Assembly: GCA_017880945.1 (NCBI GenBank) | Contig: JADGRM010000028.1 | Coordinates: forward strand, 1-13,723 | Source: Gallionella sp. | GTDB taxonomy: Bacteria; Pseudomonadota; Gammaproteobacteria; Burkholderiales; Gallionellaceae | Direction of reading: 5' to 3' | DNA length: 13,723 nucleotides | Shown: positions 5,420 through 13,723 of the stretch, in pieces | Layout: the number at the start of each line of letters is the position of its first letter | Position numbering within the stretch: position 1 is the stretch's first letter | Translations under genes and position numbers: made by a program | The notes under the pieces: generated by a model | Told to the model about the DNA's origin: nothing | Databases searched by the model: none | What the model saw: the letters and a program-made list of their open reading frames with translations, nothing else

Positions 5420-7930
5420 ATGGCACACAATCAAGTAATTAAAAGCACTCCAAAAGACACGCTCACGGAACTGCCTGCACTGGGAATGGATCCGGGCAGC
5501 ATCGGGGCGGATTTCCGGCGTTATTTCAGCCACACACTCGGGCGGGACAAGAACTGCAAATCCATCCACTATTTATACACCGCCTTGACTTACACGCAGC
5601 GAGACCGGCTGATGGAGCGCTGGAAAAACACCCATTACGCCTACGACGAAAGCGACAGCAAGCGGGCTTACTACCTGTCACTGGAATTCCTGATGGGCAG
5701 GGCACTCGGCAATGCCATGCTCAATCTGGGCATTCAGGATGAGACCACTCGTGCGCTGTACGATCACGGGATCGTGCTGGAAGAAATCGCGGAACGCGAA
5801 CAGGATGCCGGGCTTGGCAATGGCGGCCTTGGCCGGCTGGCAGCCTGTTTCCTCGATAGTTGTGCCACCCTGCAATTGCCGGTGATGGGTTACGGTATCC
5901 GGTATGAATACGGGATGTTCCGCCAGCGTATCGAAAGCGGAAACCAGATCGAGGAACCGGATCATTGGCTCCGGGACGGCAACCCATGGGAGCTGGAACG
6001 TCCCGAGTTTACCCAGCGGGTTCGCTTCGGCGGCCGTACCGAGCACTACCACAGCCGTGCCGGAGAACTTTTGCGCGTGCGCTGGGTAGGTACTCATGAC
6101 GTGCTGGCCGTGCCCTACGATGTTCCCGTGCCCGGCTACCGCAACGGCACGGTGAATACGTTGCGGCTATGGCATGCTGCCGCAACCGATGAATTCGACC
6201 TGGACGAATTCAATGCCGGAAGCTATACGGAATCCGTCGCCGCCAAAAACGATGCTGAGCACATCACCATGGTGCTCTACCCGAACGATGCCAGCGAAAA
6301 CGGCAAGGAATTGCGCCTGCGCCAGCAATATTTTCTGGCTTCTGCAAGCCTTCAGGATATTTTGCAGAAATGGACAGGCCGGCATGGCAAGGATTTCACC
6401 CACTTTGCGGCCAAGAATCACTTCCAGCTCAACGATACCCACCCGACCTGCGTCGTGCCCGAGCTGATGCGCTTGCTGATAGACGAACATGCCCTGTCGT
6501 GGGATCAGGCGTGGGCGATCACCAGCAACACGGTCGCCTACACCAATCACACATTGCTGCCGGAAGCGCTGGAAAAGTGGCCAGTGCGGATGTTCCGCAA
6601 TCTGTTGCCACGTTTGCTGGAGATCATCCAGGAAATCAATGCGCGTTATCTGACGCAAGTTGCACGGCAGTGGCCGGGAGACACGGACCGCCTGAGGCGC
6701 ATGTCCATCATCGAGGAGGGGGCGGAATCGCATATCCGGATGGCCTATCTGGCCATCGTCGCAAGCTTTTCGGTCAATGGTGTCGCAGCGCTGCATTCAC
6801 AGTTGCTCGAACAAACCTTGTTCCGCGATTTTTATGAGTTGTGGCCCAACAAGTTCAACAACAAAACCAATGGCGTTACCCAGCGCCGCTGGCTCGCCTG
6901 GGCCAATCCGTCACTCGGGAAGCTGATCACCGAAAAGATCGGCGACAGCTGGATCACGGATCTCGCCCAGTTGAAGCGGCTCGCCCCTTATGCGGACGAT
7001 CCGGCATTCAGGGCGCAGTGGCGCGAAGCTCATCAAATCAACAAGGCACGCCTTGCCGCACTGGTGCAACAGGATTGCGGCGTCACCTTCGATACCCGCG
7101 CGCTGTTCGATGTCCAGGTCAAACGCATCCACGAATACAAGCGCCAGTTATTGAATGTCCTGCACGTCATCCATCTCTATGACCGCATCAAACGCGGCGA
7201 CACCGCCAACTGGACGCCGCGCTGCGTGCTGATCGGCGGCAAGGCGGCTCCGGGCTATGTGATGGCAAAGAACATCATCAAACTGGTGTGCAATGTCGCC
7301 AACGTCGTCAACAACGATCCCGCAATCGGCGATTTGCTCAAGGTCGCGTTCATCCCCAACTACCGCGTGACCGCGATGGAAATCATCTGTCCGGGAACCG
7401 ACCTTTCCGAGCAGATTTCCACTGCCGGCAAGGAAGCTTCGGGCACCGGCAACATGAAGTTCATGATGAACGGCGCGCTCACGATCGGCACACTGGACGG
7501 CGCCAACATCGAGATGCGCGAAGAAGTCGGGGCGGACAACTTCTTCCTGTTCGGGTTCACGGCAGAAGAAGTGGAGGCCGGAAGATCACAACACAACCCG
7601 AATGCCATCATCGAGGCCGACGAAGACTTGCGCCGGGTGATGCAGTTGCTGGGCTCGGGACATTTCAACCAGTTCGAGCCGTATATTTTCGATCCCATCA
7701 TCCATTCCCTGACCGCACACGGCGATTACTGGATGACGACAGCGGATTTCCGCAGCTACGTCGATGCGCAACAGCGCGCGGCGGATGCCTTCCGCGACCA
7801 GGAGCACTGGACGCGCATGAGCATTCTCAACACCGCCGCCAGCGGCAAGTTTTCCAGCGACCGCACCATTCAGGAATACAACAAGGACATCTGGAAGCTT
7901 AAACCGGTGAAGGCGTTGGCGGTGGGCTGA
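5420..7930 (+). CDS. glgP: Glycogen/starch (maltodextrin) phosphorylase
   Basis: This 836-aa GT35-family enzyme cleaves alpha-1,4 glucan ends with phosphate to give glucose-1-phosphate, using pyridoxal phosphate. Family blocks are clear: YLSLEFLMGRALGNAM near residue 85, GLGNGGLGRLAACFLDS near 130, the RIHEYKRQLLN region with Lys568, Arg569 and Lys574, GGKAAPGYVMAKNI near 606, and EASGTGNMKFMMNGAL with the PLP-binding Lys680. These residue numbers coincide with those of the rabbit muscle enzyme. The length is full for the family (bacterial members are about 800-840 aa). The N-terminus lacks an obvious Ser14-type phosphorylation segment. The protein is cytoplasmic. No strong Shine-Dalgarno precedes ATG 5420. 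It appears to be a single-gene unit: a terminator lies upstream, the opposing operon lies downstream, and no other glycogen genes are in view. Confidence 0.97.
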   Translation: MAHNQVIKSTPKDTLTELPALGMDPGSIGADFRRYFSHTLGRDKNCKSIHYLYTALTYTQRDRLMERWKNTHYAYDESDSKRAYYLSLEFLMGRALGNAMLNLGIQDETTRALYDHGIVLEEIAEREQDAGLGNGGLGRLAACFLDSCATLQLPVMGYGIRYEYGMFRQRIESGNQIEEPDHWLRDGNPWELERPEFTQRVRFGGRTEHYHSRAGELLRVRWVGTHDVLAVPYDVPVPGYRNGTVNTLRLWHAAATDEFDLDEFNAGSYTESVAAKNDAEHITMVLYPNDASENGKELRLRQQYFLASASLQDILQKWTGRHGKDFTHFAAKNHFQLNDTHPTCVVPELMRLLIDEHALSWDQAWAITSNTVAYTNHTLLPEALEKWPVRMFRNLLPRLLEIIQEINARYLTQVARQWPGDTDRLRRMSIIEEGAESHIRMAYLAIVASFSVNGVAALHSQLLEQTLFRDFYELWPNKFNNKTNGVTQRRWLAWANPSLGKLITEKIGDSWITDLAQLKRLAPYADDPAFRAQWREAHQINKARLAALVQQDCGVTFDTRALFDVQVKRIHEYKRQLLNVLHVIHLYDRIKRGDTANWTPRCVLIGGKAAPGYVMAKNIIKLVCNVANVVNNDPAIGDLLKVAFIPNYRVTAMEIICPGTDLSEQISTAGKEASGTGNMKFMMNGALTIGTLDGANIEMREEVGADNFFLFGFTAEEVEAGRSQHNPNAIIEADEDLRRVMQLLGSGHFNQFEPYIFDPIIHSLTAHGDYWMTTADFRSYVDAQQRAADAFRDQEHWTRMSILNTAASGKFSSDRTIQEYNKDIWKLKPVKALAVG

Positions 7931-8288
7931 GGGATAGCTCCGTTGGGAAAAGGTGAAGGTCAGCTAACGACACCGAGCGACCCATTAGATGAATCGCCAT
8001 GTTGGTCCGCTACTCGGCCCAAGCAGACGCTGGTAATTTCCTGAAAAGGGGGTCGGTTCAGACAGCGGGAAGGTCCGCTTTCAATCTTTTCGAACCGTCA
8101 CTTTCGATACAAATCCGCTATACAAAACTCGACGCGTAACGTATCAGTTAGGGTCGGATTGGGACGATGGATAGAACGAAATTCAATTGAATGAAATTGG
8201 CATGCATAGATTCTATGGTTTATGGCAAGCATTTTGTAAGTCGTGCTGCATCGACTTCTGTTCTGTAGATGATATTCAGGTCAACGCA
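7931..8288. other. Intergenic region between converging glgP and the ABC operon
   Basis: This 358-bp stretch has no supported gene. It holds a repeated GGTCCGCT (8004-8011 and 8072-8079), a 12-bp palindrome ATTCAATTGAAT (8181-8192), and a weak hairpin AAGTCG/CGACTT with an eight-base loop (8238-8257) that lacks a T run on either strand. No clear intrinsic terminator for either converging unit was seen. Part of it may be decayed sequence. Confidence 0.5.
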
Positions 8289-9413
8289 TCAAGACATCTG
8301 GCTTATGCTCTTGCGAAAATGTGCGAGGGCTGCAGCGAAAAACACTAAACCAATAATGGTCAGCGCAATAAATTGCGGCCAGACTACATCGAAACCGGCA
8401 CCGCGATAGAGTATCGCTTGGGCGGCGGAAACGAAATGCGTGGTGGGTGCCACTAGCATTATGTTTTGCGCGATAACTGGCATACTCTCACGTGGTGTCA
8501 TGCCGCCAGAGAGCATTTGCATTGGCAACAATATCAGCATAATTAACAGACCGAACTGTGGCATGCTGCGAGCTACCGTTGCCATAAAAATCCCCATCGA
8601 CGTGGTGGCAAAAAGATGCAATGTGGCTATGGTTAGGAACAGCGCTACTGAACCTTCGATTGGCACGTTGAGCGCCCTCTGCACTACAAAGTAGAGCGAA
8701 AACGCTGTCGCGAGGAGGACAACCAGCCCCATTGACCAGATTTTACTCAGCATGATCTCGCCGGGAGTCACGGGCATCACGAGCAGATGTTCGATTGTGC
8801 CATGTTCGCGCTCGCGGATCAGCGCGGCGCCAGCCAACACGATTGATAGCATGGTGACATTGTTGATGATTTCCATCAAAGATCCAAACCAAGCCTGCGT
8901 CAAGGCAGGGTTGAAGCGCACACGCAAGGCCAGATCCACCTCAGGTGAGGTACTGCCGCGATAGCGCTGAACGAATTCGTTGATTTCGCCAATCACTATC
9001 TGTTGGATGTAACTACTGCCGGTGAATGCCTGGCTCATACGCGTAGCATCAACGTTGAGCTGGATAGCTGGCGAACGCCCCTCCAGCACATCGCGCTGGA
9101 AGTTTGGCGGAATATTGAGTGAAAATGTATACAGCCCGGCATCTAGGAGAGCATCGACCTCGGAAAGTGACACACGCTTGGGTGGCATGAATTCTGGAGG
9201 GCGAAGGGCAGATGTAATGCGTGCCGATAGTGGCGAATCATCCTCATCGACGATCGCTATAGGAACTTTACTAAGCCGTTCTGGCATCCCGGTTGCGGCA
9301 ATGTAGATTTGAAAGGTGAAGCTGTATGCGATCAACACCAGCATGATCGGGTCGCGCGCCAAGCTCCACAACTCCTTGACGCCGAGACGGTAGATGTTGG
9401 ACGCTCGACTCAT
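8289..9413 (-). CDS. yhhJ: ABC-2 type permease, YhhJ-like
   Basis: I chose ATG 9413 (374 aa), which has AGGAG eight bases upstream; an in-frame TTG at 9419 would add two residues. The gene lies 2 bp after the rbbA stop. The architecture is that of ABC-2 exporter permeases: an N-terminal membrane helix (about 22-42), a large extracytoplasmic domain (about 45-170), then five or so hydrophobic segments (about 180-365). The cytoplasmic coupling motif REREHGTIEHLL followed by PVTPGEIMLSKI is near residues 200-225. Together with the adaptor and the ATPase-permease fusion upstream, this matches the third gene of E. coli yhiI-rbbA-yhhJ. It probably forms the membrane channel with the permease half of RbbA. 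The substrate is unknown. Confidence 0.87.
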   Translation of the reverse strand: MSRASNIYRLGVKELWSLARDPIMLVLIAYSFTFQIYIAATGMPERLSKVPIAIVDEDDSPLSARITSALRPPEFMPPKRVSLSEVDALLDAGLYTFSLNIPPNFQRDVLEGRSPAIQLNVDATRMSQAFTGSSYIQQIVIGEINEFVQRYRGSTSPEVDLALRVRFNPALTQAWFGSLMEIINNVTMLSIVLAGAALIREREHGTIEHLLVMPVTPGEIMLSKIWSMGLVVLLATAFSLYFVVQRALNVPIEGSVALFLTIATLHLFATTSMGIFMATVARSMPQFGLLIMLILLPMQMLSGGMTPRESMPVIAQNIMLVAPTTHFVSAAQAILYRGAGFDVVWPQFIALTIIGLVFFAAALAHFRKSISQMS

Positions 9414-9415
9414 GT

Positions 9416-12178
9416 TCAACGCTCCTGTTTTTTCAGCAAGACGATCGAAAGACCGAGTATAACCAGGGCCGCCAGCGCCATCGGCGCGAACGCGCTTTGC
9501 AGATCGGCCATTCCCAGCGCCTTGTTGAACACGCCGCGACTGATGGTGATGTAATAAGAGGCAGGGTAAATCTCACCCATCACCCTGCCGAAACCTTCGA
9601 GCGACGAAACCGGGTTGATCATGCCGGCGAACTGGATAGCAGGCAGCATTGAGCCGATCATGGCAAAAAACATTGCAGCAATCTGGCTGCGCGTGAAGGT
9701 AGAGGCGAACAGACCGAAGCCGGTAGAAAAGGTTACAAAGATCAGTGTCGCCAGCGTGAGGGTCATAAAGCTGCCCTTGATTGGAACGTTGAATAGGGTC
9801 ACGGCAACCAGGCTCATCAGCAGAAAATTAAACATGGCCAGTACGATGTACGGTAGTTGCTTCCCGATAAGAAATTCGCTGCGAGTCACTGGAGTGACGT
9901 AGAGGTTGATGATCGAGCCCAACTCCTTTTCACGCACCACTGACAACGCGCATAGCATGGATGGGATCATCAGAAGCAATATAGGAATAACTGCCGGCAC
10001 CATTGAGGGTAGGCTCTCTACATTGGGGTTGTAGCGAAAGCGTGTTTCGATGGTGGCGGCGCCGTTCAAAACGTCCTGTCCGTAACGGGTTTTCGCCATC
10101 TCGATCAACCAACTCTGGTGCATGCCCTGCACATAACCCTGCACTGTTTCGGCTCGTTGCGGCATCGCGCCATCGATCCAGGCTCCAATCTGCACTGGGG
10201 TGCCGCGCTGCACATCGCGCGCAAAACCCGGTGGGATTTCGATGGCTAGCGACAGTTCGCCATTACGCATACGCCGGTCAAGATCTGCATAGTCAGTGAT
10301 AGGCGGGTGTTCGACAAAATAGCGTGAGCCAGATAGATTCAAAGCGTAGTTCTGGCTGAGTGTGGTCCGGTCGCGGTCTAGCACAGCATAGCTGAGATCA
10401 TTCACATCCATTGAGATGCCATAGCCCATGATAAACATCAGGATCAGACTGCCGAACAGCGCCATTACCATGCGCACTGGATCACGCTGTAGTTCCCTCG
10501 CCTCGCGCAGGGTGTAGCTGAAGGCGCGCGCAAAACTGAAGCTTCGGTACAGCACGCGCGGTTGCGCCGACACGTCTTGAGGTGTAGCAGAAACAGTCGC
10601 CTGAATAGCGGTTTTAGGTATCGCATCTGCATCGTCAGAGCCCGCGTCCTGCAAATAACCGATAAAGGCGTCTTCCAGAGTTTTGGCCCCGCGCTTTTTC
10701 ACAATCTCGCCTGGCGTATCGCTGGCCAGCACTTTCCCATCGTTCATCAGCGAAATGCGGTCGCAACGCTCGGCTTCATTCATGAAATGGGTAGAGATGA
10801 AGATCGTCACCTTGTCATTGCGAGAGAGATCGATAAGCAACTGCCAAAAGGCATCGCGCGCTACTGGGTCAACGCCCGAGGTTGGCTCGTCAAGGATGAG
10901 CAACTCGGGAGCATGCACCATCGCTACCGCAAGTGACAGGCGTTGACGCATACCCAGAGGCAGTTTCTCGGGCAGCATGTTAGGTACACCGTCCAGCCCA
11001 AAACGGGTCAACAGCTCGCTCACGCGCGTCGGAATCGCCGACTCCGGTACTCCAAACAAGCGTGCATGCAGCACTAAATTTTGTTCGACGCTAAGTTCGG
11101 AATACAACGAAAACGCTTGCGACATGTAGCCGACACGTCGCCGCGTAGCGATGTCTCGTGCGTCCACTTTTTTACCAAACAACCAAGCTTCACCTTCGTT
11201 CGGGGGCAGCAGGCCGGTTAGCATCTTCATGGTGGTGGTCTTCCCACTGCCGTTGGAGCCAAGGAATCCGAAAATCTCACCCCGATGGATGCGCAAATTG
11301 ACGTGATCGACGGCCGTGAAATCGCCGAAACGCATGGTCAGCTCGCGTGCTTCGATTGCGATATCTTCGCCATCGATAAATGGCGGCACCTCGATTTTCC
11401 TATGGCCGATCTTTTTTTCTTCCGGCAGCAAGGCAATAAATGCCGCCTCCAACGTGGAAGTATGAGTGCGTTCATGCAGTTCCTTAGGTGAACCAGTGGC
11501 CAGAATTCGGCCAGCATCCATCGCCACCAACAAATCGAAGCGTTCAGCTTCCTCCATATAGGCGGTGGATACAATCACGCTCATCCCTGGGCGATTCTCG
11601 CGGATATGTGCAATCAGCGACCAGAATTGTGCGCGCGCCAGCGGATCGACACCTGTGGTTGGCTCATCGAGAATTAGCATATCTGGATCGTGGATCAGTG
11701 CGCAGCACAATCCCAACTTCTGTTTCATGCCGCCGGACAGTTTACCCACAGGACGATCGAGAAAAGCAGAGAGGCCCGTCGCTTTTGTCAGTTCATCGAT
11801 ACGCCTCCGACGTTCATCCTTATCGTGGCCGAACAAGCGACCGAAAAACTGTAGGTTGTCTTCGACTGACAAGGGCGGGTAAAGATTTTTGCCCAAGCCC
11901 TGAGGCATGTAGGCAATGGTGGGGCAGATTTGGTTGCGGTGGCGTGCCGAACGCATATCACCGCCCAGCACCTCGACCTTTCCTTGTTGTACTGATCGCG
12001 CCCCGGAAATTAACGCAAGCAGGCTGGATTTACCAACACCGTCTGGGCCGACCAGGCCAACCATACAGCCGGCAGGAATCTCCAGATTGATGGCATCTAA
12101 CGCCAGCACCTTACCGTAGCGTAGGCTGACTCCAGCAAGGCGTGCGACTGGCGCTTTGCTCTGGATTTGACCGATCAT
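9416..12178 (-). CDS. rbbA: ABC-ABC-permease fusion, RbbA/YhiH-like
   Basis: This 920-aa protein fuses two ATPase domains to an ABC-2 permease. NBD1 (about 8-255) has Walker A GPDGVGKSS (44-52), Gln93, signature LSGGM (148-152) and Walker B ending in Asp171-Glu172. NBD2 (about 275-510) has Walker A GSNGSGKTT (307-315), Gln354, a degenerate signature LPLGM (406-410), Asp430-Glu431 and switch His464. NBD1 has Ala206 where the switch histidine should be. A polar linker (about 510-545) leads to a membrane helix (about 570-590), an extracytoplasmic domain and several helices between 727 and 915. Length and motifs match E. coli RbbA (about 910 aa), known as a ribosome-associated ATPase and by domain content an exporter component. 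ATG 12178 shares one base with the upstream gene's stop (TAATG), so translation is coupled. Whether it works at ribosomes or in export cannot be told from sequence. Confidence 0.93.
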   Translation of the reverse strand: MIGQIQSKAPVARLAGVSLRYGKVLALDAINLEIPAGCMVGLVGPDGVGKSSLLALISGARSVQQGKVEVLGGDMRSARHRNQICPTIAYMPQGLGKNLYPPLSVEDNLQFFGRLFGHDKDERRRRIDELTKATGLSAFLDRPVGKLSGGMKQKLGLCCALIHDPDMLILDEPTTGVDPLARAQFWSLIAHIRENRPGMSVIVSTAYMEEAERFDLLVAMDAGRILATGSPKELHERTHTSTLEAAFIALLPEEKKIGHRKIEVPPFIDGEDIAIEARELTMRFGDFTAVDHVNLRIHRGEIFGFLGSNGSGKTTTMKMLTGLLPPNEGEAWLFGKKVDARDIATRRRVGYMSQAFSLYSELSVEQNLVLHARLFGVPESAIPTRVSELLTRFGLDGVPNMLPEKLPLGMRQRLSLAVAMVHAPELLILDEPTSGVDPVARDAFWQLLIDLSRNDKVTIFISTHFMNEAERCDRISLMNDGKVLASDTPGEIVKKRGAKTLEDAFIGYLQDAGSDDADAIPKTAIQATVSATPQDVSAQPRVLYRSFSFARAFSYTLREARELQRDPVRMVMALFGSLILMFIMGYGISMDVNDLSYAVLDRDRTTLSQNYALNLSGSRYFVEHPPITDYADLDRRMRNGELSLAIEIPPGFARDVQRGTPVQIGAWIDGAMPQRAETVQGYVQGMHQSWLIEMAKTRYGQDVLNGAATIETRFRYNPNVESLPSMVPAVIPILLLMIPSMLCALSVVREKELGSIINLYVTPVTRSEFLIGKQLPYIVLAMFNFLLMSLVAVTLFNVPIKGSFMTLTLATLIFVTFSTGFGLFASTFTRSQIAAMFFAMIGSMLPAIQFAGMINPVSSLEGFGRVMGEIYPASYYITISRGVFNKALGMADLQSAFAPMALAALVILGLSIVLLKKQER

Positions 12179-13251
12179 TACTTAGTTATGTTCACTGTGA
12201 GCGATTGAGGCCATTCTGCCTGCTGGTTCAGCTTGAGCCAAGCAACCCCTGGCAAGCCGGTTTTAACTTGCTTAACATGTCCCTTGAGTAGCTCTGGGTC
12301 AATGCGTGCTTTAACACGAAACATTAGTTTCTCACGCTCGCTGGCGGTTTCAACAGTTTTTGGCGTGAATTGCGCGACACTGGCAACGAAAGACACTCTG
12401 GCGGGAATAACGTAACCAGGTGCGGCATCCAGTACGATGTGAACTTCACTATCCAGCGCGACCTTACCAGCCACGGTCTCCGGCAGGAAGAAGGTCATAT
12501 AAACATCGCTCAAATCTATCATGTTGAGTACCTTGCCTCCCCCGCCGAGTACTTCGCCGGGCTGGGCAACAAGGTACTGCACGCGGCCATCACGCGGCGC
12601 CTTGAGCTGACTATCTGCTATGTCGACACCAATGCGCGCTACTGTAGCAGCCTGTGCTGCCACGGTCGATTTTGCCCCGGTGACTTGGGACTTGGCAGCA
12701 GCAATGGCAGACTTGGCCGCCATTACCTGTGCCTTCGACGCCTTCAGTGTCGCTTCGGCGCTACTAACTGAAGCCTGATCGTTGTCGAGTTGCTGGATGG
12801 ATACCATGCCTTGGCTAGACAGCGTCTGCGAACGCGCCAGACGTCGTCCGGCGTTATCCAGCTCACTTTCACGCTGCGCCACCATGGCCTGTGCAGCAAC
12901 CAAATCGCTTTCGCGCACGTTGACCTGCGCTTCTGCACTGACCACAGCATTGATCGCTTGCTGTTGCTGGGCACGTGCCTCATCGTGCTGGGCGTTAAGA
13001 ACATCGATCTGCATCTGTGCCAGTACCTGGCCTGCTTTTACGAAGTCGCCTTCGCGGGCGACGATATCCACCACGCGGCCAGCATATTTAGTGGCAATGT
13101 CGATTTCGGTAGCCTCAATGCGGCCATTGCCACTAACAAAGCCATCGCCCAGACCCGTGGGCCGCATCTTGATCCACGCACCCCAAGCGGCCAAAGCTAT
13201 GGCGATTGCCAAAGATGCCAGAAGCAGATTTTTCTTGATAGAAGCATTCAT
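12178..13251 (-). CDS. yhiI: HlyD-family periplasmic adaptor (membrane fusion protein), YhiI-like
   Basis: I chose ATG 13251 (357 aa) because AGGAG lies five bases upstream; an in-frame TTG at 13272 lies before that site and would add seven residues. A single N-terminal membrane anchor (about 8-27) is followed by a first lipoyl half (about 41-88, with GRIEATEIDI and GRVVDIVAREGDFVKAGQVL). A long Ala/Gln-rich coiled-coil hairpin (about 89-208), the second lipoyl half (about 213-245, APRDGRVQYLVAQPGEVL) and a beta-barrel region (246-350) follow. This is the standard adaptor layout linking an inner-membrane ABC exporter to an outer-membrane channel. It is the first gene of the leftward operon and overlaps rbbA by one base. 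No outer-membrane channel gene lies in the operon, so a TolC-like partner would be encoded elsewhere. Confidence 0.92.
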   Translation of the reverse strand: MNASIKKNLLLASLAIAIALAAWGAWIKMRPTGLGDGFVSGNGRIEATEIDIATKYAGRVVDIVAREGDFVKAGQVLAQMQIDVLNAQHDEARAQQQQAINAVVSAEAQVNVRESDLVAAQAMVAQRESELDNAGRRLARSQTLSSQGMVSIQQLDNDQASVSSAEATLKASKAQVMAAKSAIAAAKSQVTGAKSTVAAQAATVARIGVDIADSQLKAPRDGRVQYLVAQPGEVLGGGGKVLNMIDLSDVYMTFFLPETVAGKVALDSEVHIVLDAAPGYVIPARVSFVASVAQFTPKTVETASEREKLMFRVKARIDPELLKGHVKQVKTGLPGVAWLKLNQQAEWPQSLTVNITK

Positions 13252-13595
13252 GTGGACTCCTGGCGTTTTCAATTGACAGGGCGGGTTGCCGAGGTTGGTG
13301 ACTCAACAAATTTATGTCCGCCGACTAGTGCGGCATACAGGCTCACGCAGCTCGACAGCATTTCGCGGTGTCTGTAATAATTGTTATTCGGCAACGTGCA
13401 GATCGCGCTGGACAACCAGTACTATAATACATGGTGTACTGCCATTTGTTATCGTACTGCAATCTGGCCAAGCGCGTCTGAAAGACTACGCCGCGCCGTT
13501 GGCCATAGTCAGGTGTGTCTCTTTTCCCGATGGAACCCTTGATCATTGAACTGTTGCCAATTTAGCACCACTCGTTGAGAGAATTTTTGCAACAT
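13252..13595. promoter_or_regulatory. Intergenic region upstream of the yhiI operon with candidate operator half-sites
   Basis: These 344 bp have no supported gene; small open frames here show no recognisable protein. CAGTAC at 13417-13422 and GTACTG at 13436-13441 form inverted arms, and a further GTACTG lies at 13454-13459, so half-sites recur every 18-19 bp. A TATAAT (13423-13428, + strand) and the overlapping minus-strand TATTAT lie between the first two, but no good -35 element is seen for either. A second small inverted repeat, AATAA-TTG-TTATT, lies at 13376-13388. The operon promoter is probably in this region; its exact place is not resolved. Confidence 0.35.
13257..13261 (-). promoter_or_regulatory. 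Ribosome binding site that fixes the yhiI start
   Basis: On the minus strand AGGAG lies five bases before ATG 13251. This favours that start over the upstream TTG at 13272, which has no comparable site. Confidence 0.7.
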
Positions 13596-13723
13596 ATGTC
13601 GGTGCATCATGAAATCTATGCCGCCCTAACCATCATTCAAGAGGAACTGCGCAAAATCGCACAGCCCTTAAGCTCCACGTTGAACTTCCGTTTGGGAGAA
13701 AATCGAATATCCGGTTGTGTCGA
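13596..13723 (+). CDS. Start of an unrecognised rightward protein (partial)
   Basis: From ATG 13596 an open frame runs without a stop to the window edge (42 codons). The visible protein begins MSVHHEIYAALTIIQEELRK and looks like a plausible amphipathic helical start. I do not recognise a family. No good Shine-Dalgarno is seen: GAGAGA at 13577-13582 is too far away. The frame is closed upstream by TAG 13563-13565, so the start must lie within 13566-13598, and TTG codons at 13575 and 13587 are alternatives. It would be divergent from the yhiI operon, where a regulator or partner gene is often placed, but this is not shown. Confidence 0.35.
   Translation, partial: MSVHHEIYAALTIIQEELRKIAQPLSSTLNFRLGENRISGCV

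Noticed and set aside
6167..6796. Long open frame (209 codons) on the minus strand inside glgP
   Set aside because: It is fully antisense to a strongly conserved enzyme and its translation shows no family motif; such frames are common opposite GC-rich genes.
8238..8257. Hairpin AAGTCG/CGACTT as a terminator
   Set aside because: The stem is only six base pairs with an eight-base loop, and no T run follows on either strand.
11488..12090. 200-codon plus-strand frame inside the rbbA region
   Set aside because: It overlaps NBD1 of rbbA, whose Walker and signature motifs are on the minus strand; it is a shadow frame.
13343..13546. 67-codon minus-strand frame upstream of yhiI
   Set aside because: It has no recognisable domain or ribosome binding site, and it covers the region with the candidate operator half-sites.

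Overview
The window (about 13.7 kb, moderately GC-rich, densely coding) looks like chromosome of a proteobacterium, most likely a betaproteobacterium. This is inferred from codon use, the glycogen phosphorylase sequence type and the YhiI-RbbA-YhhJ style operon. No rRNA, tRNA, CRISPR array, transposase or integrase was seen.

Left part (1-5300, + strand) is a two-component signalling cluster. The tail of a PAS-like reading frame stops at 64. It is followed by a membrane histidine kinase with a FixL-type PAS domain (97-1467), a 33-codon remnant of a CheY-like response regulator (1464-1565), and a REC-HisKA-HATPase-REC hybrid kinase (1562-3313). After a 136-bp gap come an intact Rcp/CheY-like regulator (3450-3866) and a REC-PAS-PAS protein with no kinase or other output domain (3863-5206). 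The segment 1451-1987 repeats 3437-4288, about 94% identical by eye over the shared REC domain. The first copy has lost exactly 315 bp (105 codons) between two GTCATG repeats, and the two copies carry unrelated C-terminal halves. Most cistrons are joined by 4-base ATGA overlaps. A strong intrinsic terminator (5261-5295) closes the cluster. No DNA-binding output domain and no Hpt domain is encoded, so signalling probably ends in protein-protein contacts or in partners elsewhere.

Middle (5300-8290): a full-length glycogen/starch phosphorylase gene (glgP, 5420-7930), preceded by a perfect 14-bp palindrome that could be an operator. It is followed by a 358-bp stretch without a convincing gene.

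Right part (8289-13251, - strand): a compact three-gene operon transcribed leftward. It encodes an HlyD-family periplasmic adaptor (YhiI-like), a 920-aa fusion of two ABC ATPase domains to an ABC-2 permease (RbbA/YhiH-like), and a separate ABC-2 permease (YhhJ-like). The gene order matches E. coli yhiI-rbbA-yhhJ, and the genes overlap or nearly touch. The operon faces glgP tail to tail. Beyond it, 13252-13595 is a noncoding region with a possible operator cluster, and an unrecognised rightward reading frame begins near 13596 and runs off the window.

The most unusual part is the signalling cluster. It shows a recent module duplication, a precise in-frame deletion that left a tiny coupling cistron, domain swapping downstream of a shared REC domain, and a likely gas-sensing (FixL-like) PAS kinase at its head.
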